Of a DNA stretch of 44,523 bases, positions 25,452-32,953 are shown in pieces. Below the pieces are notes generated by a model. That model was not told the origin of the DNA. It worked only from the letters and a program-made list of their open reading frames with translations, and did not search any database. The DNA lies in the NCBI GenBank assembly GCA_947246475.1, contig CAMXSH010000016.1, positions 1 through 44,523 of the forward strand. Reading direction: 5' to 3'. The position numbers and the translations under genes were made by a program. The DNA is from an uncultured Roseburia sp. (GTDB taxonomy: Bacteria; Bacillota; Clostridia; Lachnospirales; Lachnospiraceae). Position 1 is the stretch's first letter; each line of letters starts with the position of its first letter.

Positions 25452-26246
25452 ATGCTGGAAGTAAAACAAATATATAAAACCTTTAATCCGGGGACAGTAA
25501 ATGAGAAGCTGGCACTGGATGGTCTCTCTCTGAAATTGAACGAAGGAGATTTCGTGACGGTGATCGGCGGTAATGGTGCCGGAAAATCCACCCTTTTGAA
25601 TGCCCTTGCCGGGGTGTGGTATGTGGATGAGGGAAGTATTGTCATTGATGGCAACGATGTCACCAAGATGCCGGAAAATAAGAGAGCGGCATTTCTTGGA
25701 CGGGTATTTCAGGATCCGATGATGGGAACGGCAGCTACGATGGGAATTGATGAAAACCTTGCTCTTGCCATGCGGCGGGGAAAGAGCAGAGGACTTCGCA
25801 GAGGTATTTCCAAGCAGGAGAGAGAACAGTTCAGAGAACTTCTGAAGATTTTAGATCTGGGTCTGGAGAACCGGCTCACTTCCAAGGTTGGACTATTGTC
25901 CGGTGGCCAGAGACAGGCAGTTACTCTTCTGATGGCTACGCTGAAAAAGCCAAGGCTTCTTCTGCTGGACGAGCACACGGCAGCCCTGGATCCTAAAACA
26001 GCGGCCAAGGTGCTGGAGACAACGAATAATATTATTAAGAAAGATAATCTTACTACGTTAATGATCACACATAACATGCGGGACGCCATTGCCAATGGAA
26101 ACCGCCTGATCATGATGAATAGTGGAAAGATCATCCTGGATATTTCCGGAGAAGAGAAACAAAAACTGACAGTAGATGACCTGCTCCACAAGTTTGCCGT
26201 GGCAAGCGGTGAGGATATGGATAATGACAGGATGCTGCTGTCGTAA
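25452..26246 (+). CDS. ABC importer ATPase
   Basis: 264 aa. Walker A is GGNGAGKST (about 38-46), the Q-loop lies in VFQDPMMG, the signature is LSGGQRQ, Walker B LLLLDE and the H-loop TMITHNMRD. The D-loop reads DEHTAALDP, with His replacing Pro after the catalytic Glu, which is common in the TrpZ/sugar-type relatives. It has a normal single-domain length. The ATG at 25452 begins 1 nt after the permease stop with a GAGAGGGGTGG stretch upstream, so the three genes are one operon. It powers uptake of the substrate bound by the lipoprotein. Confidence 0.93.
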   Translation: MLEVKQIYKTFNPGTVNEKLALDGLSLKLNEGDFVTVIGGNGAGKSTLLNALAGVWYVDEGSIVIDGNDVTKMPENKRAAFLGRVFQDPMMGTAATMGIDENLALAMRRGKSRGLRRGISKQEREQFRELLKILDLGLENRLTSKVGLLSGGQRQAVTLLMATLKKPRLLLLDEHTAALDPKTAAKVLETTNNIIKKDNLTTLMITHNMRDAIANGNRLIMMNSGKIILDISGEEKQKLTVDDLLHKFAVASGEDMDNDRMLLS

Positions 26247-26252
26247 GCGATC

Positions 26253-26297
26253 AGTGCCATAAAGCAGAGCTCAAGAATGGCGCTGTGCAATTGGCAC
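26253..26297 (+). other. alternative hairpins before the folC terminator
   Basis: AGTGCCAT (26253-26260) can pair with ATGGCGCT (26277-26284). Its core GTGCCA can instead pair with TGGCAC (26292-26297), which also forms a small GTGC/GCAC hairpin. Mutually exclusive pairings followed by a terminator are the layout of an attenuator, but no known riboswitch consensus (including the tetrahydrofolate types) was recognised. Confidence 0.35.
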
Positions 26298-26315
26298 CGT
26301 CAAACCAGGATAGGT

Positions 26316-26353
26316 AGAGCACCTCCTTTTTTAAAAGGGGGTGTTCTCTTTTT
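26316..26353 (+). terminator. terminator between the ABC operon and folC
   Basis: AGAG-CACC-TCC-TTTT pairs with AAAA-GGG-GGTG-(TT bulge)-CTCT around a two-base loop, followed by five T (26349-26353). It ends the ABC operon, or acts as an attenuator for folC 30 nt downstream. Confidence 0.85.
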
Positions 26354-26384
26354 AGCAAAAGAAAAATATGAGTAAGGAGAGCCT

Positions 26385-27674
26385 ATGGATCATATTCAAA
26401 ATGTAGACGCCGGAGATGGGATCCGGCTGGGACTTGATACGACAATACGGCTGCTGGGGCTTTTAGGAGATCCCCAGGAGAAGCTGCAGTTCATTCACAT
26501 TGCGGGAACCAATGGGAAGGGATCCACCGCATCTTTTATCAGTACGGCACTGGCATATGCCGGTTACAAAGTGGGAAGATACGTGTCGCCGGCTGTCTTT
26601 GAGGAGGGGGAAAAGATCCACTGGATGCAGGGAGAGAAAGTCGTGTATATATCGGAGGAAGAGTTTGCCGATATCCTCTCCAATGTGCAGGCAGCGATCC
26701 ATATTATGCAGGAGGGCAGGGAGATTCTGCCCACGGAATTTGAAATTGAGACCGCGGCGGCATTTCTTGCCTTTACAGCTTGGAAATGTGATGTTGTGGT
26801 TCTGGAGACAGGGATGGGAGGCAGACTTGACTCTACTAATGTAGTAAAAAATGTGGTTTGCTCTGTCATCACTCCAGTAGCGATGGATCACATGAAGTTT
26901 CTTGGGGATACTTTAGAAAAAATAGCGATGGAAAAAGCGGGAATCATAAAGGAGCAGGTTCCAGTGGTGGTGTGCCAGACAGAGCAGGTGGTAAAAGAAT
27001 GCCTGCAGCGTACATGTACACAAAAGAATACGGCCATGACGGAAGTTAGTCTGGATCAGATCTGCATCCGGGAGACGGATTCGGAAGGCTTTCTTTTTGA
27101 TTATGGTTCCTGGCAGGGGATACGCATTGCGCTGGCAGGGACGTTTCAAGTGGAAAATGCCTGTCTTGCCCTGGAGTGCATCCGACAGCTGAAGGGGAGG
27201 TATGATATATCGCCACAGCAGCTGCGGCAGGGATTTGAGCAAACCCAATGGAAGGGACGGTTTGAAAAGATCAGCTGTGATCCGGTGGTGGTGGTGGCAG
27301 ATGGCGCCCACAATCCGGCCGCCATGTATTCTTTTCGCCAATCGGTGTTATCCTATTATAAAAAAAATAAAAAAATCGGAATTATGGGCGTATTTGCAGA
27401 CAAAGACTATGAAAAAATGGCTGAACTGGCGGAGGGTATTTTTGATAAAATATATACCATAACGCCGCCTTCCCGGCGGGGACTTTCAGCAGAGATCCTC
27501 GCTGAGGTGCTGGACCGCAGAGGAGTGTCAGCAGAGCCCTGCGCTTCAATGAAAGAAGCGCTGGGACGGGCACTGGAAGGTGGTGGAAGAGAGGACACCC
27601 AGGAATCGGCAAGAGCAGTGTTTATATTTGGGTCGCTTTCGATCTTAAAAGAAGCCTATCAGCTCCTTTACTAA
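26385..27674 (+). CDS. folC: folylpolyglutamate / dihydrofolate synthase
   Basis: A 429-aa Mur-ligase-like ATPase that adds glutamate to dihydropteroate or folates in the cytosol. The P-loop is GTNGKGST (41-48). The Mg/ATP-binding ETGMGGRLDSTN stretch and TPVAMDHMKFLG with its His/Asp are typical, as is VVVADGAHNPAA in the C-terminal domain. Length is normal. AAGGAG lies about 8 nt before the ATG. It stands behind a terminator with only 30 nt between, and no separate promoter was recognised there, so regulation by read-through or attenuation is possible. It is followed within 4 nt of its stop by the first PHO-box hexamer of the next gene. Confidence 0.95.
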   Translation: MDHIQNVDAGDGIRLGLDTTIRLLGLLGDPQEKLQFIHIAGTNGKGSTASFISTALAYAGYKVGRYVSPAVFEEGEKIHWMQGEKVVYISEEEFADILSNVQAAIHIMQEGREILPTEFEIETAAAFLAFTAWKCDVVVLETGMGGRLDSTNVVKNVVCSVITPVAMDHMKFLGDTLEKIAMEKAGIIKEQVPVVVCQTEQVVKECLQRTCTQKNTAMTEVSLDQICIRETDSEGFLFDYGSWQGIRIALAGTFQVENACLALECIRQLKGRYDISPQQLRQGFEQTQWKGRFEKISCDPVVVVADGAHNPAAMYSFRQSVLSYYKKNKKIGIMGVFADKDYEKMAELAEGIFDKIYTITPPSRRGLSAEILAEVLDRRGVSAEPCASMKEALGRALEGGGREDTQESARAVFIFGSLSILKEAYQLLY

Positions 27675-27677
27675 CAT

Positions 27678-27716
27678 TTTACATGAAATTTACCCGGCGT
27701 ATATTTGAAATTTACA
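27678..27716 (+). promoter_or_regulatory. PHO-box-like array before the Na/Pi gene
   Basis: Four hexamers stand at exact 11-bp intervals: TTTACA (27678-27683), TTTACC (27689-27694), TATATT (27700-27705) and TTTACA (27711-27716), each separated by 5 bp. This is the format of PhoP/PhoB binding sites (TT-x-A-C/T-A repeats, one per helical turn). Likely -10 elements lie downstream at 27729-27737 (TATGAT/GATAAT), placing the array at about -66 to -28, where the response regulator would contact polymerase. Confidence 0.7.
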
Positions 27717-27745
27717 TACGTATAATAATATGATAATGCAAGAGT

Positions 27746-27768
27746 CAAAAGGTCAAAAGGTCATTTGT
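27746..27768 (+). repeat. short GTCAAAAG tandem in the 5' leader
   Basis: The leader of the Na/Pi gene contains AGTCAAAAG-GTCAAAAG-GTCA, i.e. two and a half copies of an 8-bp unit. Its role is unknown; it may simply be slippage. Confidence 0.4.
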
Positions 27769-27807
27769 AAATGTATATACAGGTAGAGAAGCTGAAAGGA
27801 GAAACCT

Positions 27808-29568
27808 ATGGATATCTTTGATGTACTGACTATGCTTGGTGGACTGGCATTGTTTTTGTATGGAATGCATACGATGGGAGAGGGACTGACCAAGGTGTCA
27901 GGGGGAAAGCTTGAGCGGATCTTAGAGAAACTGACTTCTAACCCGGTCAAGGCGGTTCTTCTGGGAGCGATGGTCACAGCGGTGATCCAGTCGTCCTCTG
28001 CTACCACAGTGATGGTGGTCGGTTTCGTGAATTCGGGGATTATGAAGTTAAATCAGGCCATTGGTATCATCATGGGTGCTAATATCGGCACGACGATCAC
28101 CTCATGGATCCTCAGTCTTTCTGGCATTGAGAGCGATAATCTTTTTATGCAGTTTCTAAAGCCCTCAAATTTTGCTCCAGTCCTGGCATTGGTGGGCATT
28201 GTATTTATCATGTTTCTTCACAGCCAGAAAAAGAAGGATATCGGAATGATCCTGATCGGCTTTGCGGTGTTGATGTTTGGAATGGATACGATGAGCGGTG
28301 CGGTAAAGCCGCTGGCAGATGTTCCTGAGTTTACGGGAGTTCTTACGATGTTTTCCAATCCGGTACTGGGCATGCTGGCGGGGGCATTCCTCACGGCAGT
28401 GATTCAGAGCTCCTCTGCCTCTGTGGGTATTTTGCAGGCTCTTTGTGCCACTGGATCCATCACTTATGGGACAGCCTTTCCGATCATTCTGGGACAGAAT
28501 ATTGGAACTTGTGTGACTGCACTTATATCCAGTATTGGTGCGAATAAAAATGCCAGACGGGCAGCGCTGGTGCACCTTTATTTTAATATCATAGGGACCA
28601 CCGTTTTTATGATAATATTTTATTCAATCAATGCTGTTGTTTCTTTTGATTTTTTTGGAGATGTGGCGGGTCCCGCCGGCATCGCTGTAATTCACACGGT
28701 GTTCAACGTATTTGCCACGCTGATCCTGCTTCCTTTTGCCAAGGGATTAGAGAAGCTGGCGTATATCTCAATCCATGAGGATGAAGATGAAAAAGAGAAA
28801 AAAGAGATGGGCTCCCTTCTGGACGAGAGATTTTTAGAGCAGCCGGCATTTGCCATGGAGCGCTGCAGGCAGGTAGCGGCCGCGATGGCAGAACTGTCGC
28901 AGAAAGCATTGATGGAGGCCATGTCTCTGATTACCAAATACGATGAGAAGAAGGCGAAGGCGGTATACCGGATGGAGGACGAGGTGGATCATTATGAGGA
29001 TGTACTGGGAAGCTATCTGGTGAAGCTCAGCAGCCGGAATCTGACGGAGAAGGACAGCCGCAGCCTCTCGACGATCCTTCATTGTATCGGGGATTTTGAA
29101 CGGATTTCTGATCATGCCATCAATATAGAGGAGTCAGCGAGAAAACTCTACGACCAGAAACTTAAATTTTCGGAAAAAGCAGTGGGAGAGATTCAGGTAT
29201 TTACCAGGGCGGTAACGGATATCCTCAATCTTTCCATCCGTGCCTTTGAAGAGGAGGATGACGAGCTGGCAAACGATATAGAGCCTTTGGAAGAAGTAGT
29301 AGACCGCTTGAACAAAAAAATGAAAAAGCGCCACGTAAAACGTCTCCAGAATGGAAAATGCAATATTGAGACGGGACTGATCCTCAGCGAGCTGGCAACC
29401 AATTTTGAGAGGGTGGCGGACCATTGTTCAAACATCGGAGTCTGTGTCATTCAGATCAAAGAGGATTCCTTTGACACCCATGAATATCTTGATACTCTTG
29501 ATAAGGGAGAGGACACCTACTTTAATCAGAAATATAAGGAATATAAAAATATTTATAAATTACCATAA
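27808..29568 (+). CDS. Na+/phosphate cotransporter with PhoU-like tail
   Basis: A 586-aa protein of the NptA/YjbB-type PNaS family. The membrane part (about 1-315) contains two inverted Na_Pi_cotrans repeats, each with the diagnostic QSSSA motif (QSSSATT at 61-67 and QSSSASV at 201-207) and the GANIGTT / GQNIGTC helix-break sequences. From about 345 to 560 follows a helical PhoU-like domain with the acidic, metal-binding helix patterns (EDEVDHYEDVLG; FERISDHAINIEE; FERVADHCSNIG). It moves phosphate across the membrane using sodium, with the PhoU domain probably sensing or gating. AAAGGAG precedes the ATG. The four PHO-box-like hexamers upstream suggest induction under phosphate limitation. 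Confidence 0.93.
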   Translation: MDIFDVLTMLGGLALFLYGMHTMGEGLTKVSGGKLERILEKLTSNPVKAVLLGAMVTAVIQSSSATTVMVVGFVNSGIMKLNQAIGIIMGANIGTTITSWILSLSGIESDNLFMQFLKPSNFAPVLALVGIVFIMFLHSQKKKDIGMILIGFAVLMFGMDTMSGAVKPLADVPEFTGVLTMFSNPVLGMLAGAFLTAVIQSSSASVGILQALCATGSITYGTAFPIILGQNIGTCVTALISSIGANKNARRAALVHLYFNIIGTTVFMIIFYSINAVVSFDFFGDVAGPAGIAVIHTVFNVFATLILLPFAKGLEKLAYISIHEDEDEKEKKEMGSLLDERFLEQPAFAMERCRQVAAAMAELSQKALMEAMSLITKYDEKKAKAVYRMEDEVDHYEDVLGSYLVKLSSRNLTEKDSRSLSTILHCIGDFERISDHAINIEESARKLYDQKLKFSEKAVGEIQVFTRAVTDILNLSIRAFEEEDDELANDIEPLEEVVDRLNKKMKKRHVKRLQNGKCNIETGLILSELATNFERVADHCSNIGVCVIQIKEDSFDTHEYLDTLDKGEDTYFNQKYKEYKNIYKLP

Positions 29569-29633
29569 ACCGCTTTATCTTTTTTCTGCTTTTGTATATA
29601 ATGATGTCAGGAAAATGCAAAGGAGAACAGGTT

Positions 29634-29747
29634 ATGAATAAGGCTGTTATTTTCGACATGGATGGTGTCATTAAACCGCTTTATCTTTTTTCTGCTTTTG
29701 TATATAATGATGTCAGGAAAATGCAAAGGAGAACAGGTTATGAATAA
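29634..29747 (+). pseudogene. truncated HAD start, repeat copy 1
   Basis: The ATG and ribosome site of unit 1 open a 37-codon frame. It has 13 HAD residues (MNKAVIFDMDGVI), then 24 residues read from the promoter part of unit 2 (KPLYLFSAFVYND...). Its TAA lies inside the start region of copy 2 (ATGAATAA), so translation could re-initiate there. The product lacks the rest of the phosphatase. Confidence 0.7.
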
Positions 29748-29853
29748 GGCTGTTATTTTCGACATGGATGGTGTCATTAAACCGCTTTATCTTTTTTCTG
29801 CTTTTGTATATAATGATGTCAGGAAAATGCAAAGGAGAACAGGTTATGAATAA
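29740..29853 (+). pseudogene. truncated HAD start, repeat copy 2
   Basis: Identical in sequence to copy 1 and again 37 codons. Its stop overlaps the true start of the phosphatase by 8 nt (ATGAATAA). If transcribed from an upstream repeat promoter it forms, with copy 1, a chain of small upstream ORFs coupled to the full gene. Confidence 0.7.
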
Positions 29854-30496
29854 GGCTGTTATTTTCGACATGGATGGTGTCATTTTTGATTCTGAGGCAC
29901 TGGTGCTTGCCTGCTGGAAGATTATAGGTGAAAGCTATGGAATATCTGGTATTGATGAGGTGTTCTGCCGGTGTATCGGTACCAATGCCGCAGAGACCAA
30001 AAAGATCGTGCAGGACTACTATGGAGAAGATTTTGATTATGAGCATTTTCGGGAGAAAGCCTCTGCTTTGTTTCAGGAAAAGACAAAGGAAAAAGGGGTG
30101 CCTGTAAAACGCGGGGCAAGAGAGCTTCTCAGCTATCTGAAGATCAATGGTTACCGGACCGGGCTTGCCACTTCCACGAGAAGAGTAAGGGCGGAGGAAG
30201 AACTGGAGCAGGCAGGACTGTTGAAATATTTCCAGACGGTGGTCTGTGGTGATATGGTGACTCACAGCAAACCCCATCCGGAGATCTATGAGCTTGCCTG
30301 CCGGGAGATGGGACTGGATCCAGCAGGGACTTATGCCATTGAAGATTCCTTTCACGGCGTCCGTGCTGCCTCTGCCGCTGGCATGAAGGTAATCATGGTG
30401 CCGGATATGATAGCTCCCGACGAAGAGATGAAAGCGCTTGCATGGCAGATATATCCGTCCCTTATGGGAGTGCTGGGGTTGTTTCAGGGGTTCTAA
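29846..30496 (+). CDS. HAD-superfamily phosphatase (beta-PGM-like)
   Basis: 216 aa from the ATG of repeat unit 3, with AAAGGAG upstream. Longer in-frame starts only translate repeat DNA. HAD motif I is FDMDGVIFD with nucleophile D8 and acid D10. The four-helix C1 cap follows. Motif II lies in LATSTRR, motif III in HSKPHPE (Lys) and motif IV in AIEDSFHGVRAA. This layout is that of beta-phosphoglucomutase/phosphatase-type HAD proteins acting on small phosphorylated metabolites; the substrate is unknown. The first 13 codons and the promoter exist in three tandem copies, which may raise or buffer expression. It is downstream of a phosphate transporter, a suggestive but unproven link. Confidence 0.9.
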   Translation: MNKAVIFDMDGVIFDSEALVLACWKIIGESYGISGIDEVFCRCIGTNAAETKKIVQDYYGEDFDYEHFREKASALFQEKTKEKGVPVKRGARELLSYLKINGYRTGLATSTRRVRAEEELEQAGLLKYFQTVVCGDMVTHSKPHPEIYELACREMGLDPAGTYAIEDSFHGVRAASAAGMKVIMVPDMIAPDEEMKALAWQIYPSLMGVLGLFQGF

Positions 30497-30579
30497 AACG
30501 CAGCTAATGTGTCAGTTCCATGGTGTCAGATCATGCCAGTCTGCAATAGAATAATTGGGACATTTCTGGAGAGACTACT

Positions 30580-30596
30580 ACAAGATCATGTCTTGT
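30580..30596 (+). other. small hairpin before the SGNH ribosome site
   Basis: ACAAGA (30580-30585) pairs perfectly with TCTTGT (30591-30596) around TCATG, ending one base before GGAGG (30597-30601) of the next gene. It may influence initiation; the stem is short. Confidence 0.35.
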
Positions 30597-30608
30597 GGAG
30601 GTTTTGCT

Positions 30609-31445
30609 ATGAAAATAGTCCGTATTTTTTTTATTGTTGTTCTGGTGTTTGTGATATTGATGCCCTGTACGACAGCAAAACCTGGAGATTATGAACATAA
30701 GATTGTACATTATGTGGCGTTGGGAGACAGCATAGCTGGCGGCTATGGACTGGAGGACGTACAGAAGGAGTCCTATGTGGGAAGAGTGGCTGCGGCGCTG
30801 GAGGATCGATATGGCGCTGTACAGCTGAAGAATTTTGGGGAAAATGGCCTCCGCAGCGATGAGCTGCTGAATATCCTTGAGGATGAAAACGACCAGCAGC
30901 ATGCTGCTTATATGGAGGCGATACAAAAGGCAGATCTCATCACCCTTTCCATAGGTTCCAACGACTTATTGCAGTATCTGTCCCGGGATGTGGATCTGCA
31001 GGACTTTAAGAAGAACGGAGACCGTTTATTTACAGAAGCCTGTCAGAAATTTAGTGAAAACATTCCTGGGATTTTAGATATAATCAGCCAGAATGCCCCC
31101 CATGCACAGCTTTTTGTGAATAATATTTACAATCCCTGTAATGATATTTCTTTTGGCATTTCAGAAGAAACTGCAAAAAACCTGGAACAAATGGCAGAGC
31201 AGTATATTCAGAAGCTGAACAAGGGGTTTGAGACGAAGCGGGTGCAGAGTGTCTTTAACCCCAAAAAGAAAACAAAGAAATCCCGGAGATATGCGTTGGT
31301 GGATGTGAAGAGTGCTTTTGAGAACAGCGATGAAAAGCTGATCAATATGATGATCTCCTGGCGGAGTATCGACCCCCATCCCAACCGGGAGGGGCATCGG
31401 GTGATCGCGGAGCTGATTATTCCCCAGATAGATCTGAACAAATAA
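30609..31445 (+). CDS. exported SGNH/GDSL hydrolase
   Basis: 278 aa from ATG 30609 with GGAGG at 30597-30601; a longer frame from 30555 has no site. An uncleaved anchor or signal peptide is at about 2-22. Block I is ALGDSIAGGYG with the nucleophile S41. Block III is GSND (116-119) with oxyanion N118. Block V is DPHPN (from D255). These define the SGNH serine esterase/lipase fold. The likely substrates are acyl or acetyl esters on lipids or glycans outside the membrane; the specificity is unknown. A lysine-rich stretch (KKKTKKSRR) precedes block V. It stands 112 nt after the HAD gene and 16 nt before the next HAD gene. Confidence 0.9.
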   Translation: MKIVRIFFIVVLVFVILMPCTTAKPGDYEHKIVHYVALGDSIAGGYGLEDVQKESYVGRVAAALEDRYGAVQLKNFGENGLRSDELLNILEDENDQQHAAYMEAIQKADLITLSIGSNDLLQYLSRDVDLQDFKKNGDRLFTEACQKFSENIPGILDIISQNAPHAQLFVNNIYNPCNDISFGISEETAKNLEQMAEQYIQKLNKGFETKRVQSVFNPKKKTKKSRRYALVDVKSAFENSDEKLINMMISWRSIDPHPNREGHRVIAELIIPQIDLNK

Positions 31446-31461
31446 AATGAGAGGGATACCA

Positions 31462-32163
31462 ATGAGGATTAAAGGAGCAATTTTTGACCTGGATGGGACA
31501 TTGATCGATTCCATGTGGGTCTGGGATCAGGTGGACAAGGACTTTTTGGGAGCACGGGGGTTTGAGGTGCCCCCAGACTATCAGAAAGAGATTCAGGCAT
31601 TGGGATTTTACGAGACCGCATGTTATACCATCGACCGCTTTGGGCTGAAGGAGAGACCAGAGGATATCATAAAAGAATGGAATAACATGGCAGAGCGGAC
31701 CTATCACAAGGAAGTGCAGATAAAGCCTTATGCCAGGGAGCTGCTGGTGTGCCTCCGTGAACAGGGAATCCATCTGGGGGTGGCGACAGCTTCTTATGCC
31801 TCTTTATTTTCGGAGTGTCTGAAAAGAAACAGAGTGTATGATTTATTTGAGTGCTTTACAGAGACCAGTGAAGTGGAGCGGGGAAAGGGATTTCCCGATA
31901 TATACATAAAAGCAGCCGGGAAACTGGGGTGCTCTCCCCAGGAGTGCCTGGTATTTGAGGATATTCATAAGGGGATTCTTGGTGCAAAGGCCGGAGGTTT
32001 TTGCACCGTGGGGGTATTCGATGAAAAATCAGAAGACTCCTGGGCAGAGATACAACGGGATTCTGATTATGCGATTCAAGGATTTGGTCAGCTTCTGCAG
32101 CATACGCAGCTGTTCCGGAAGATTTTTGGCAATGAGAGCAGCCAGAGAATGCAGGAATCTTGA
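31462..32163 (+). CDS. HAD-superfamily hydrolase
   Basis: 233 aa from ATG 31462 (AGAGGG 6 nt upstream; ATG 31447 is possible). Motif I is FDLDGTLIDS with D9 and D11. An alpha-helical cap follows, then motif II in VATASY, the lysine/motif III region GKGFPDIY and motif IV VFEDIHKGILGA. The family includes phosphoglycolate phosphatase-like and beta-PGM-like enzymes. The exact substrate is unknown. It follows the SGNH gene closely and is probably co-transcribed with it. Its stop overlaps the -35 of the zapA promoter. Confidence 0.9.
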   Translation: MRIKGAIFDLDGTLIDSMWVWDQVDKDFLGARGFEVPPDYQKEIQALGFYETACYTIDRFGLKERPEDIIKEWNNMAERTYHKEVQIKPYARELLVCLREQGIHLGVATASYASLFSECLKRNRVYDLFECFTETSEVERGKGFPDIYIKAAGKLGCSPQECLVFEDIHKGILGAKAGGFCTVGVFDEKSEDSWAEIQRDSDYAIQGFGQLLQHTQLFRKIFGNESSQRMQES

Positions 32164-32188
32164 CGTATAAACAAATATCGTGTAGAAT
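32160..32188 (+). promoter_or_regulatory. promoter of the zapA homologue
   Basis: TTGACG at 32160-32165 and TAGAAT at 32183-32188 with 17-bp spacing. A second TATAGA lies a few bases further on. It overlaps the preceding stop codon. Confidence 0.65.
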
Positions 32189-32228
32189 TGTATAGAATCA
32201 TATTGTTTGTAAGGAAATGGGGCTGAAC

Positions 32229-32846
32229 ATGAAGAACAAAAATGACGTAGAAGTATTGATCAATGGCAGAAAATATACGATATGTGGATTTGAGAGCGCC
32301 GAGTATCTCCAAAAGGTAGCGACCTATATAAACAGTAAATATATGGAATTTAAGGATAAAGACTATTATTACAGCCTGGATATGGATCTTCGGAATATTC
32401 TTTTGGCAGTCAATATTGCCGACGATTATTTTAAGGCGAAGAAAGAGGCCTGGACTATACAGCAGGATAATGAGCGTAAGGATAAGATGGTGCTGGAGAT
32501 GAAGCATGAAGTCCTTGATTCCCAGAGTGGTACGGAAAAGGTCGGGCAGGAGAACGAGGCCCTGAAAGATGACCTGGAGGAAGCCGAAAAGAAGATCGTT
32601 GAGCTGAACGTGAAAAATGAAGATAATTTGACGAAGGTAGCGGCGCTGGAAGAGAAGCTTTCCAAAGTGGAAGCGGAGAACAGTGGAAATGCAGCCAGAC
32701 TGGAAGATGCCGAAAAAGAGTGTACGGAACTGAAAACCAAGCTGGAAGAGATGGAGAAAGAAAAGAGTGAGCTGAATGCCAAGATTGAGGCGGCAGAGCG
32801 GCGGATCAAGGATCTGGAAAATAAGAACCGGAAGGGAAAGAGATAA
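32229..32846 (+). CDS. zapA: ZapA homologue with long coiled coil
   Basis: 205 aa from ATG 32229 (ATG 32217 is possible but too close to AAGGAA). Residues 1-80 are the ZapA fold: VEVLINGRKYTICG, YLQKVATYINSKY, then LLAVNIADDYFK. ZapA binds and bundles FtsZ at midcell. Typical members end near 85-100 residues, whereas here about 115 residues of nearly uninterrupted charged heptads (Glu/Lys/Leu) follow, predicting a long coiled coil that could act as a spacer or tether. It is transcribed from its own promoter and ends at a terminator before the U32 gene, which is a common neighbour in Clostridia. The ZapA role is inferred from the N-terminal domain. Confidence 0.88.
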   Translation: MKNKNDVEVLINGRKYTICGFESAEYLQKVATYINSKYMEFKDKDYYYSLDMDLRNILLAVNIADDYFKAKKEAWTIQQDNERKDKMVLEMKHEVLDSQSGTEKVGQENEALKDDLEEAEKKIVELNVKNEDNLTKVAALEEKLSKVEAENSGNAARLEDAEKECTELKTKLEEMEKEKSELNAKIEAAERRIKDLENKNRKGKR

Positions 32847-32866
32847 ATAATTGTGCATGTAAACAG

Positions 32867-32899
32867 ACGGGAAACGGTGTTGCCGGGTTCCCGTTTTTC
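32867..32899 (+). terminator. terminator after zapA
   Basis: ACGGGAA (32867-32873) pairs with TTCCCGT (32888-32894), with an inner CGG/CCG stem around TGTTG, and a run of five T (32894-32898). Confidence 0.9.
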
Positions 32900-32953
32900 T
32901 AGCTCAATGTTCCACCAGGCTGGTTCAAATGGGCAATAAGGGAGGCTCGCAGC

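Larger units (their letters stand above)
29567..29884 (+). repeat. perfect 106-bp triplication at the HAD gene start
   Basis: Three consecutive identical copies start at 29567, 29673 and 29779. Each begins AAACCGCTTTATC and ends GGTGTCATT. Each unit contains a TATAAT (unit offset 31-36), the ribosome site AAAGGAG, the ATG, and the first 13 codons of the HAD phosphatase. No mismatch between copies was found by eye, so the event is recent or maintained, or is an assembly artefact. 106 is not a multiple of 3, so the copies are in different frames. Confidence 0.95.

Noticed and set aside
26247-26384. Tetrahydrofolate riboswitch upstream of folC
   Set aside because: None of the conserved THF riboswitch sequence blocks could be recognised; only generic alternative hairpins and a terminator are present.
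29662-30496. HAD phosphatase with an N-terminal membrane segment from an upstream ATG
   Set aside because: The hydrophobic extension is translated from repeated promoter DNA and has no ribosome site of its own; the ATG at 29846 has AAAGGAG.
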